Origin: Bacteroidaceae bacterium
GTDB lineage: Bacteria; Bacteroidota; Bacteroidia; Bacteroidales; Bacteroidaceae
NCBI GenBank assembly: GCA_017448965.1
Contig: JAFSKK010000007.1
Location: 49,193-113,192, forward strand
Length of the DNA: 64,000 nucleotides
Direction: 5' to 3'
Notes under the pieces: model-generated
Databases searched by the model: none
Told to the model about the DNA's origin: nothing
What the model saw: the letters and a program-made list of their open reading frames with translations, nothing else
Program-made: the position numbers and the translations under genes
In this document: piece after piece, positions 29,001 through 36,203 of the stretch
How positions within the stretch are numbered: position 1 is the first letter of the stretch
How the letters are laid out: each line of letters starts with the position of its first letter

Positions 29001-29998
29001 GGACGATATCAGAGGAAGATACTGCGAAGTGGGTGAGCATCACCAAGAAAGACATCTTGCTGAAGACAGCGCAAGTGAAGGCGAAGCGGCGCGTGTGGGA
29101 CCGCACAGGATGGAACGACGAGACCAATGCACGTCATTTCTCCATGATTTATTATAACTGCGACGAGGATGCTGACCGTATTGCCGATGAGGGTGAACCC
29201 GACCCCGGGTTCTGTGAATGGCTGAAGGGTAAAAACAATCTGTTTGATGGTGAGGCTGCAACACGCAATGTGTTGATAGCTAAGCCAATTACGCCAAATC
29301 AAGAGGAGTTCCGCAAAAGTGGACGTAACACACATACCGTATTCGATTTAGATGACTATCTGGCTCTTTTCCCGGGCGCTTATGAAGCGCCAGGTTGGCG
29401 TATGGACCCACCAACACGATTCCTTCGGTTCTTTGGCGACGGACTCCTTTACAAGAGGCGTCCTATCGTGTGGGTGGTTGATAACCAGTTCTGTACCATC
29501 ACGAACTTTCATCTGCGCCGAGATGCGGAATTGTCGCGCAGTATGGAAAATCTTACTGCCATGTTCGCCTCAGTCATGCACACCGACAACCCTGCCAATA
29601 CAAATATAGACCTTCCCGTATGGTTAGAGGATGTGAAGTCTGTCTATATCTCAGAAAATATTGAAGGACTGCACGACCATCTCTACGTGGATGAGGTGGA
29701 TTACATGAACCCTGTTGTCATCTATTGCTATACCCATCGTCGTTTCCAGGAGAAGGAGAAGGGGGTGCGCTATACGCACTATCAAGGATTCAACATGCCA
29801 AGCACTTTCCAGATGGAAGACTACAGCGTGGTGCCGCCTATGGAGGATTTCCGACGCACTCTTTACTGGGCTCCCAATGTGAAACTTGACCGCCGAGGGA
29901 AGGGAACGGTGGAGTTTTATAACAACTCTTCATGTACGGAGATGTTCATTAGTGCCGAGGGGATGACGACAGACGGGAAACCTTTAACTGCTTATTGA
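26045..29998 (+). CDS. Large secreted protein with carboxypeptidase-regulatory-like and macroglobulin-like (MG2) domains
   Basis: A 1317-residue exported protein. After a signal peptide (SLWLSSLLMFAQ) comes a carboxypeptidase-regulatory-like (TonB-box adjacent type) domain at about 22-110: YKGRIVDAETGEPMAYATLY and RISFVGYVTQEV. The 110-345 region resembles the DUF5686-like parts of such proteins (HYFCRMTFLKGEQTEMVEAF). A macroglobulin-type beta domain follows at about 425-520: YLHLDNTGYFKGETIWFKAY and MTTGFYELRAFTRVMTNWG. A second beta region starts HFYPEGGSLVEGQPARVAFS. No barrel or enzyme signature was found. It lies just after the SusCD operon but beyond its terminator, and I see no clear promoter in the 55 bp between. 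The stop is immediately followed by a copy of the dispersed repeat. Confidence 0.65.
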   Translation: MCRICFLFSLWLSSLLMFAQQQQYKGRIVDAETGEPMAYATLYVSPGHGALTNIDGDYVLSAQPTDNVRISFVGYVTQEVTASALKGVLKMQPLARSLNEVTVLGTDAILMRVKDNLRHDFSKNQQRKAHYFCRMTFLKGEQTEMVEAFLEAKSAVNLRGLCVTNGQYWAKAPEGRVQSELRNTNLHVNYTLGPMIRGNEVWKDILIVPFPDEGGSAYIRSNYEMSQTTLSGSRDRTIYAITLTPKDKKYIRPMLGGTLYVDAETYHLLRFDGFIYNVNATATYGDKKEKTRLDIAIKIDYQRKNGYTEVADISCTAINEDVEFHTVLTNVEEYNLPFTYGEQIDRNLLTAIERAGSNPEVEGKYVFVERTDRELAVTQESSDAPVDMVTQRQLDEGEQLLPQLEQLTDTAGVLSYIRKAMNFGQAYPQEKVYLHLDNTGYFKGETIWFKAYVTRTDTEARTDLSKILYVELLNPSGDVVERRKLPIQNGEAYGDIKVDSIMTTGFYELRAFTRVMTNWGTQACYSRMLPIFRAPKQAGDYDNPTIDRLSYRHRLNNERQTSAEEGNANIVSLEESAGASGEKTKSARSFSLHFYPEGGSLVEGQPARVAFSAASKEGEPITVSGYVQDAEGNRVADFQTLRDGRGLFSLPSVGRDFKVVAKDANGSEKTFPLPTVQSSGCALTVDAVRDERLSVDVYCTTDVVGSKVGYVMMHGGKIVRCDTLTAKPHVQFFFHRDYLPRGVNQLSFFDAEGRILAERLFFVIPQGAATDSIMVTSPNEYLSPCGRVTFNLQAQPNATLSFAAVDAAGMVNGNYGNMRTWLLLGSEVRGYIHHPEYYLEADDEEHRRAADLLMLVQGWRRYDWQLMSGKSTFAKFQPVEDRLLLYGMVKAGKKKLDVSGVDVTAFFYNAQGQSFNATTTTTELGQYGFALPDISGEWTLQLKAKKNDVPESYVVGIDRNFSPAARYVSEQEAQTIPVDDERAFRWTISEEDTAKWVSITKKDILLKTAQVKAKRRVWDRTGWNDETNARHFSMIYYNCDEDADRIADEGEPDPGFCEWLKGKNNLFDGEAATRNVLIAKPITPNQEEFRKSGRNTHTVFDLDDYLALFPGAYEAPGWRMDPPTRFLRFFGDGLLYKRRPIVWVVDNQFCTITNFHLRRDAELSRSMENLTAMFASVMHTDNPANTNIDLPVWLEDVKSVYISENIEGLHDHLYVDEVDYMNPVVIYCYTHRRFQEKEKGVRYTHYQGFNMPSTFQMEDYSVVPPMEDFRRTLYWAPNVKLDRRGKGTVEFYNNSSCTEMFISAEGMTTDGKPLTAY

Positions 29999-30172
29999 TT
30001 TAAGTTTCGCATGCTCCACCTTCTTGGAGTTAAAGAAGTTAAGGGAGTTAGAGGAGTTAAAGCCGAATGTAATGCTGGCGTGAAAACTCCTCTCCACAGT
30101 TGACAGAGTATAGGCTTTAACTCCTATAACTCCTTTAACTCCTGAGCGAAGCGGTAACTTCCGAAAGTTGAA
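29999..30172. repeat. Dispersed hairpin repeat, copy 1
   Basis: A ~174-bp intergenic element starting right at the stop of the preceding gene. The left arm is a run of 9-nt units of the form GRAGTTARR (near 30029-30062). The core runs from GAATGTAATGCTGGCGTG to TTGACAGAGTATA. The right arm carries the inverted units (TAACTCC repeats, 30115-30142). It ends GAGCGAAGCGGTAACTTC, then CGAAAGTTG. The two arms can form one long hairpin. Near-identical copies are at 42567 and 63861, and a variant at 44251. Confidence 0.93.
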
Positions 30173-30190
30173 TTATTGATTTTTAGAACA

Positions 30191-33100
30191 ATGGCTTATA
30201 CAGAAAATAAATACCCCACGCTTCGTGAGACCAAGTTTGTGGATTTGATGCAGCGGCGCGTGTTCAATGTGCTCATCATCGCAAACCCCTACGATGCCTT
30301 CATGTTGGAGGATGACGGACGAGTGGATGAGAAGATTTTTGATGAATACGCTAAATTGGGTCTGCGTTATCCGCCCCGTTTCTTCCGTGCTGCCTCTCAG
30401 GAGGATGCGACGGGACTGATTGGGAAGAACTCCTTCGACCTCGTTATTTGTATGCCTGGAACCGACAACAATGATGTGTTCGACATCGCCCGAGGCATCA
30501 AGACCGAGTTCCCGGCATTGCCGATTGTGGTGCTCACACCTTTCTCTCATGGCATCACACGCCGCATGGAGAATGAAGACCTCAGCGCTTTCGAGTATGT
30601 GTTCTGCTGGCTCGGCAACACCGAGTTGCTGCTCTCCATCATCAAACTCATCGAGGACAAGATGAATCTGGAGAACGACCTGGCAGCTGGTGTTCAGATG
30701 ATTCTTGTGGTGGAAGACAGCATCCGCTTCTATTCCTCACTGTTGCCCAACCTTTATCAGTTCGTCCTTCAGCAAAGTCTGGAGTTCGCCACCGAGGCGT
30801 TGAACTCACAGTTGGAGATGCTGCGTATGCGCGGACGTTCCAAGATTGTGCTGGCACGTTCATACGAGGAGGCATGGATGCTCTACTCGAAGTTCAGCGA
30901 CAATGTCTTAGGTGTCATCAGCGACTGCCGTTTCCCAATGCTGGCCGACAGCAAGGAGAAGGACGAGTTGGCAGGGTACAAGTTGTTGAGTGCGATCCGT
31001 GAGGTGGATGAATATGTGCCGTTGGTGCTCAACTCCAGCGAGGTGGACAAGAAGCCGTATGCTGACCTGTGTAAGGCCGCCTTTATTGACAAGAACTCCA
31101 AGAAACTGAATCAGGACATCAAGGATCTGTTGACCAGGCATTTTGGCTTCGGCGATTTCATCTTCCGCAATCCTGACACGATGCAGGAAGTGGCACGTGT
31201 GCACAACCTGAAGGAGTTGCAGGACAACATCTTCACCTTGCCGGCAGGGTCGCTCAGTTATCACTTGCGCCATAACAACGTGTCGCGTTGGCTTTCCTCG
31301 CGCGCCATCTTCCCCGTGGCGGAGTTCTTGAAGAAGATTACGTGGAAGGTGGAGAGTGATGTGGATGCCCACCGTCAGTATATTTTCGATGCCATTGTCA
31401 GTTACCGAAAGATGAAGAATCAAGGTGTGGTGGCCATTTTTCATCGCGACCGTTTCGACAGTTACAGCCAGTTCGCCCGCATTGGCGAGGGTTCGCTGGG
31501 TGGAAAGGGTAGAGGCCTGGCTTTTCTCGACAACATCATCAAGCGCCGCATCGACCTGAACGAGTACGAGAACGCCACTGTGCAGATACCCAAGACGGTG
31601 GTGCTTTGTACGGACATCTTTGATGAGTTCATGGAGACGAACGGGCTCTACGAGGTGGCGCTCTCCGATATTCCCGACGAGGAGATTCTCACGCACTTTC
31701 TGCATGGGCGTCTGCCTGAGAGTTTGGCCGACGACCTCATGTCCTTCATGGATGTGGTCAATGGCCCCGTTGCCATCCGTTCCTCTTCGTTGTTGGAAGA
31801 TAGTCACTATCAGCCTTTTGCCGGCATCTATTCCACGTATATGATACCTCGTGCAGAGGACAAGTATGTGCGCCTCGAGATGTTGTCCAATGCCATCAAG
31901 AGCGTGTATGCCAGTGTGTTCTATCGGGCTTCCAAGGATTATATGGTCGCCACGTCCAACGTTATCGACCAGGAGAAGATGGCGGTCATCCTGCAGGAGG
32001 TGGTCGGACAAAAGTACGCCAGCGGTTTCTATCCCACCATTTCGGGTGTGGGGCGCAGCATCAACTACTATCCCATCGGTGATGAAAAGGCGGAGGAGGG
32101 CGTTGTGGAACTTGCGCTCGGATTGGGCAAGTACATCGTGGATGGAGGACTTTGTCTTCGTGTTTGTCCTCATCATCCCGACAAGGTTCTGCAGACGAGT
32201 GAGATGGAGATTGCATTGCGTGAAACACAGACAAAGTTCTATGCACTGGAAACAGACCTCCAGCCCCTCCCGTCACCCTCACAGCAGGGAGGGTCAGGTG
32301 CTTTGGCCTCTCTTCAGTTCCAGGTCGATGATGCCTTCAACCTCAAGCAGGTGACAGTGCGTGATGCCGACCACGATGGCTCTTTGAAGTGGATTGTTTC
32401 CACTTTCGACCCGTTCGACCAGTGCATTTACGATGGTTATTATGAAGGTAAGAACCGCAAGATTATCTCTTTCTCGGGCGTGTTGCAGAATGGGGTGTTC
32501 CCTTTGCCGGAACTCTTGCAGAAGGTGCTCTACTATGGCCAAAAGGAGATGGCACGCCCTGTGGAGATAGAGTTTGCTGTTAATCTGCACGATGACCGCA
32601 GCGGTGATTTCTACCTCTTGCAGATTCGTCCGATGGTGGACAATCAGATGCAGCTGGATGAAGACATCACCGTCATAGCCGATGAGGCGTGTCTGATTCG
32701 CAGCCACAACGCCATTGGTCACGGCATCATCAACGATGTCTGTGACGTGGTGTATGTAAAGACGGATGACTTCACGGCCTCCAACAATCCTGCCATCGCT
32801 GAAGAGATTGAAACCATTAATCGTGGTTTCCTGAAGCGGGGAGAGAACTATGTGCTGGTGGGGCCAGGTCGTTGGGGCTCCAGCGACTCGTGGCTGGGCA
32901 TCCCGGTCAAGTGGCCCAACATCTCTGCCGCCAAGGTCATTGTCGAGGCAGGTTTGAGCAACTTCCGTGTCGATCCCAGTCAGGGCACTCACTTCTTCCA
33001 GAACCTCACCTCGATGGGGGTAGGCTATTTCACGGTCAACGACTTTATGGGCGACGGCATCTACAACCAAGCCGTGCTCAATGCGCTGCCTGCTGTTGAG

Positions 33101-33202
33101 GAGACCGCTCATGTGCGCCACGTGCGCTTCTCCTCGCCTGTTGTCATCAAGATTGATGGTATGAAGAAAGAGGGGGTAGTGCTGATGCCTGCCTGCCAGT
33201 AG
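30191..33202 (+). CDS. PEP/pyruvate dikinase N-terminal-domain protein with receiver-like N-terminus
   Basis: About 1003 residues from the ATG at 30191 (MAYTENKYPTLRETKFVDLM). The first ~140 residues look like a response-regulator fold (FNVLIIANPYDAFMLEDDGR, then FDLVICMPGTDNNDVFDIAR, then LPIVVLTPFSH). A second receiver-like stretch follows (QMILVVEDSIRFYSSLLPNL; GVISDCRFPM; YVPLVLNSSE). The PPDK_N/PEP-synthase ATP-grasp part occupies about residues 430-830: EGSLGGKGRGLAFLDNIIKR, VNGPVAIRSSSLLEDSHYQP and FAGIYSTYM. It lacks the phosphohistidine and PEP-binding domains of true PEP synthase, so the phosphoryl acceptor is unclear. A short Pro/Ser/Gln/Gly insert lies near residue 700. It is cytoplasmic and probably a regulated phosphotransfer or sensor protein. 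Confidence 0.78.
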   Translation: MAYTENKYPTLRETKFVDLMQRRVFNVLIIANPYDAFMLEDDGRVDEKIFDEYAKLGLRYPPRFFRAASQEDATGLIGKNSFDLVICMPGTDNNDVFDIARGIKTEFPALPIVVLTPFSHGITRRMENEDLSAFEYVFCWLGNTELLLSIIKLIEDKMNLENDLAAGVQMILVVEDSIRFYSSLLPNLYQFVLQQSLEFATEALNSQLEMLRMRGRSKIVLARSYEEAWMLYSKFSDNVLGVISDCRFPMLADSKEKDELAGYKLLSAIREVDEYVPLVLNSSEVDKKPYADLCKAAFIDKNSKKLNQDIKDLLTRHFGFGDFIFRNPDTMQEVARVHNLKELQDNIFTLPAGSLSYHLRHNNVSRWLSSRAIFPVAEFLKKITWKVESDVDAHRQYIFDAIVSYRKMKNQGVVAIFHRDRFDSYSQFARIGEGSLGGKGRGLAFLDNIIKRRIDLNEYENATVQIPKTVVLCTDIFDEFMETNGLYEVALSDIPDEEILTHFLHGRLPESLADDLMSFMDVVNGPVAIRSSSLLEDSHYQPFAGIYSTYMIPRAEDKYVRLEMLSNAIKSVYASVFYRASKDYMVATSNVIDQEKMAVILQEVVGQKYASGFYPTISGVGRSINYYPIGDEKAEEGVVELALGLGKYIVDGGLCLRVCPHHPDKVLQTSEMEIALRETQTKFYALETDLQPLPSPSQQGGSGALASLQFQVDDAFNLKQVTVRDADHDGSLKWIVSTFDPFDQCIYDGYYEGKNRKIISFSGVLQNGVFPLPELLQKVLYYGQKEMARPVEIEFAVNLHDDRSGDFYLLQIRPMVDNQMQLDEDITVIADEACLIRSHNAIGHGIINDVCDVVYVKTDDFTASNNPAIAEEIETINRGFLKRGENYVLVGPGRWGSSDSWLGIPVKWPNISAAKVIVEAGLSNFRVDPSQGTHFFQNLTSMGVGYFTVNDFMGDGIYNQAVLNALPAVEETAHVRHVRFSSPVVIKIDGMKKEGVVLMPACQ

Positions 33203-33716
33203 AAACGTGAGTGCGCCAGATTTTCCTCACATTTTTACGTTGCCATTCATTTTTTTCTGCAAAAGAGAGGTACTTAATAAAAATGTTTGTATCTTTGTGC
33301 CGATTTATTGTGCCATGTTCTCTATGGTAGAGATCGAGAAAGCAACCTAATTATAAACCCTCAAAGAAGAAAGGAGGTCATCAGAAGAAAGAAGAAAAAC
33401 CATGCACGAAGAGAGGCCGTCTGGAAGTTTTCGGATGCCCTTTCATCTCTTTAATTAACCTTATTATTCATTAAGAGAAAGTGCGGATGCTTATTCTTGA
33501 CTGAAACAAAATCAAACATATAGATTGAGCTTTTAGCTCTTGTTCCCTACCCATTGAAACCGCCAGAATCAATCACAAGAACAAGCAGGCTGAAAGTTCA
33601 CGTCGTTTGGGCGTGAACTGTTCTTGCTTGTTGTGATAAGGTTACTTGGCGGTACCTAATGGGAGGCAGGCTTCAGAATAGTGTCACGCCTTTCTTTTTA
33701 TCACATCTTATTCAAT
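33203..33716 (+). promoter_or_regulatory. Promoter and ~410-nt structured leader, possible small RNA
   Basis: A gene-free stretch of 514 bp. TATCTTTGTGCC at 33290-33301 is a good -7 box (TAnnTTTG), though no TTTG is found at the -33 spacing. Transcription would start near 33304, about 410 nt ahead of the ATG at 33717. The leader contains a two-part hairpin at about 33580-33635, in which AACAAGCA pairs with TGCTTGTT and AGTTCACG with CGTGAACT. It does not match tmRNA, RNase P or a riboswitch that I recognise. Confidence 0.5.
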
Positions 33717-34784
33717 ATGAAAAGATTACTCATTACGATGGTAGCACTTACCATCATTACCGCCAATTCTTTTGCTCAAGTGCAATCAGACATCCAAAGT
33801 GCCACGCTGATACACGGCGACAAAACAAGTGTGTATTATGGAATAACAGCCCTCAATTCCGCATACGAAGAGGCCGAAGATGGAGATGTCATTGTGCTGT
33901 CTGCTGGAATATTTGGAGGTGTAAGTTATGGCGCTCCAACTATTAGGAAATCTATTACCATCTATGGTGCTGGCTATGAAGAAGACCCTGTGTCGAACAT
34001 GCAACCCACCCTAATTTATTCTCCATTGTGGATTGATGACGCGATTGATGATACGGATGCGGATAACATTGTGCATACATCTCCTGTCGTCCGAATAGAA
34101 GGCGTGTCATCTTCTCTTAGGATTAATAGTAACATAAAAAATCTTGTTGTGAGGAAGTGCAAAATGACTGTCATGATTGACGGAGAAACGACGAACTGTA
34201 CATTCTCGCAATGCGTAATACATCAGATTAACAGACCTGGATCAGTCTATTCTTATACGCTCAAACATCAAACGGGATTGAACTTTGAAAACTGTTGGAT
34301 AAACTTCCCTGCAGGAGGACCCCTTGGAAGTGGAATTACCTATAACCATTGTATTATTCGTAGTGACTGGAGTAGTGGTTATAAACCTTATGGTACTTAT
34401 GATGTGGGATATGCTCATTTCACCAATAGCATAGTATATGGTGGGTTTAGTGACACATCCCATAGTACGGGAGATTATAATATCCTTCCATTTAAGGCCG
34501 AGTATTTGAGCGGTGTGGGCAATTGGGAAGGTGTTAGTGCTGATGCAATCTGGGCTGTTGAGGGTGAAGATGGTACATACGCTGCGACCAAGTCTTTTGC
34601 GTTGCTTCATCCCGAACTTTATGTGGGTTCTGACGGAACAGAGATTGGTATCAATGGTGGCAATGCACCCTTCAACCGCATCTCTCCCATCCCACGCATT
34701 CTTGATGCCGATGTGGATATACGTACGGCTGCCGATGGAAAGTTGAACGTCAACTTCAAAGTGGAAGCACAAACCAAAGAATAA
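33717..34784 (+). CDS. Secreted protein of unknown function, beta-helix-like
   Basis: 355 residues from the ATG at 33717, chosen because it starts a clear signal peptide (MKRLLITMVALTIITANSFA). I do not recognise a named family with certainty. The body has the rhythm of a right-handed parallel beta-helix: AYEEAEDGDVIVLSAGIFGG, RKSITIYGAG, LRINSNIKNLVVRKCKMTVM, then DGETTNCTFSQCVIHQINRP, GLNFENCWINFPAGGP and YNHCIIRSDWSSG. These are short strands rich in N, C, I and V, as in pectate-lyase-like or Por-type surface proteins. No catalytic residues can be assigned. It is followed after 20 bp by another exported protein, so the two form a probable unit behind the long leader. Confidence 0.6.
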   Translation: MKRLLITMVALTIITANSFAQVQSDIQSATLIHGDKTSVYYGITALNSAYEEAEDGDVIVLSAGIFGGVSYGAPTIRKSITIYGAGYEEDPVSNMQPTLIYSPLWIDDAIDDTDADNIVHTSPVVRIEGVSSSLRINSNIKNLVVRKCKMTVMIDGETTNCTFSQCVIHQINRPGSVYSYTLKHQTGLNFENCWINFPAGGPLGSGITYNHCIIRSDWSSGYKPYGTYDVGYAHFTNSIVYGGFSDTSHSTGDYNILPFKAEYLSGVGNWEGVSADAIWAVEGEDGTYAATKSFALLHPELYVGSDGTEIGINGGNAPFNRISPIPRILDADVDIRTAADGKLNVNFKVEAQTKE

Positions 34785-34804
34785 CCATCTAAACCTCGTT
34801 CAAC

Positions 34805-36121
34805 ATGAAGAAGATAAGTATCATTTTGTTTGCCGCTGCCATAGCAGGTGGTGTGGCAAACGCACAGAACGCGGTGACGATGCAGACCTGCGAATACTGG
34901 TTTGACTATGACTTCGAGCATCGGCAAACGGTGGCGATGAACGGCAACGAGCAGTACACGCAGCAGTTCGATGTATCTGCCATGTCTCAGGGTGTGCACT
35001 CCATCGGCTTCCGCTTCGGCGACAGCAAGGGGCGGTGGTGCTCTCCTTTCGTGAAGCACTTCGTGATTCCGACGTTGCCACCAGCCACTTATGAGGACAA
35101 CCAGATTGTCAAGATGGAGTATTGGTTCGACTACGACTTTGACAACCGCAAGACATTGGAATCGGCCGATGGCAATGCTGCCGTGGCACTTGACATCTCG
35201 GCAATGGCAAAGGGAGTGCATTCCATCGGCTACCGCGCCGTTGACAGCCGAGGCATCTACACGGCTCCTTTCGTGAAGCATTTTGTGGTGCCGAACTTTG
35301 CCACGGAACCAACCATCACGGGTATCACTGCCTACGAATACTGGTTCAATCATGGCCCGAGAGTGCGTGTGGAGGTGGATGAGCAGAATCCGCTCGACTT
35401 GCAGAATCTGGTGATAGAGGTGAAGGATGTGGTGCCTAACGCTATCACTTCCGACTATCAGTTTGATGTGGAGAAAGGCGTCGTTTATGTGTCGGACAAA
35501 GTAACGTTTGGCATACAAGCCTTTGATAACGTGGGGCACCCATCGGGTGGTGTCGTATCGGAGGCTTTTGACTATGTGGTGCCTGTCGACCTGCATGTGG
35601 AAGGACTCGATGCCAATGTGACCGAAGAGGTCGCATCGCCTCAACTGGGGCAAATGCAGGGATTTGAAGTGGAGGCAGAACCAGGTGACGACGTGGTGTT
35701 TGTGATAGACGGCACTGGCTCTCTTGACCTCTATGATGCCGAGGGTCATTCGGTTGAGGTTGTCAAGGAACAAGATGGGGTGACTGGACAGACTTCTTAT
35801 CGGGCTCTTGCGCCGACGAGAAAACTCTACGCTTTGTTGTGGAATGTTCCGTTGGCGATGGAAACGGTGCAGGTGCAATACACCACTTTCAATGCCACGG
35901 GAGTGGACGATGTGCTGGCTGATGGGTGGCATATCCATTCAAGCAAGGGCGTCTTGTCTGTAACGGCTCCTTTGGCATGCGACATCGCTGTCTATTCTCC
36001 TGGAGGTGTAGAAGTGGCGCGTCGCCGTGTACAGCAAGGTTCCACTTCTTTCTCTCTGCCGTCTGGCACATATATCTTGAAGTTCAACCACCAGAAAGCC
36101 CATAAGGTGGTTGTGCAATAG
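34805..36121 (+). CDS. Secreted repeat protein (EYWFDYDF repeats) with T9SS-like C-terminus
   Basis: A 438-residue exported protein with signal peptide MKKISIILFAAAIAGGVANA. Two well-preserved repeats of about 78 residues (roughly 28-105 and 106-185) share CEYWFDYDFEHRQTV / MEYWFDYDFDNRKTL, MSQGVHSIGFRFGDSKGRWC / MAKGVHSIGYRAVDSRGIY, and PFVKHFVIP / PFVKHFVVP. A third, partial unit begins YEYWFNHGPRVRVEV. The C-terminus (CDIAVYSPGGVEVARRRVQQ ... YILKFNHQKAHKVVVQ) resembles the C-terminal domain used by the type IX secretion system. Function is unknown; a surface or extracellular structural or binding role is inferred. The 82 bp to the convergent ABC gene holds no clear terminator. Confidence 0.65.
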   Translation: MKKISIILFAAAIAGGVANAQNAVTMQTCEYWFDYDFEHRQTVAMNGNEQYTQQFDVSAMSQGVHSIGFRFGDSKGRWCSPFVKHFVIPTLPPATYEDNQIVKMEYWFDYDFDNRKTLESADGNAAVALDISAMAKGVHSIGYRAVDSRGIYTAPFVKHFVVPNFATEPTITGITAYEYWFNHGPRVRVEVDEQNPLDLQNLVIEVKDVVPNAITSDYQFDVEKGVVYVSDKVTFGIQAFDNVGHPSGGVVSEAFDYVVPVDLHVEGLDANVTEEVASPQLGQMQGFEVEAEPGDDVVFVIDGTGSLDLYDAEGHSVEVVKEQDGVTGQTSYRALAPTRKLYALLWNVPLAMETVQVQYTTFNATGVDDVLADGWHIHSSKGVLSVTAPLACDIAVYSPGGVEVARRRVQQGSTSFSLPSGTYILKFNHQKAHKVVVQ

Positions 36122-36203
36122 CTTCATAATTTTGGCCGATAATAAGACCTTTCTCATACCGAACTGGCGTTAAGCGTTAGTGGCGCTGTGAATGGGAATG
36201 TGA

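Noticed and set aside
29999-30172. Insertion sequence
   Set aside because: No transposase frame is present in or next to any of the four copies; the element is too short to be autonomous.
30908-32176. 422-codon minus-strand frame
   Set aside because: It is antisense to the dikinase-like gene, with no motif of its own.
33304-33700. tmRNA, RNase P RNA or 6S RNA
   Set aside because: The conserved sequence blocks of tmRNA and RNase P that I know are absent; 6S-like folding cannot be shown by eye.
34619-35938. 439-codon minus-strand frame
   Set aside because: It is antisense to the two exported proteins, which have signal peptides and repeats.
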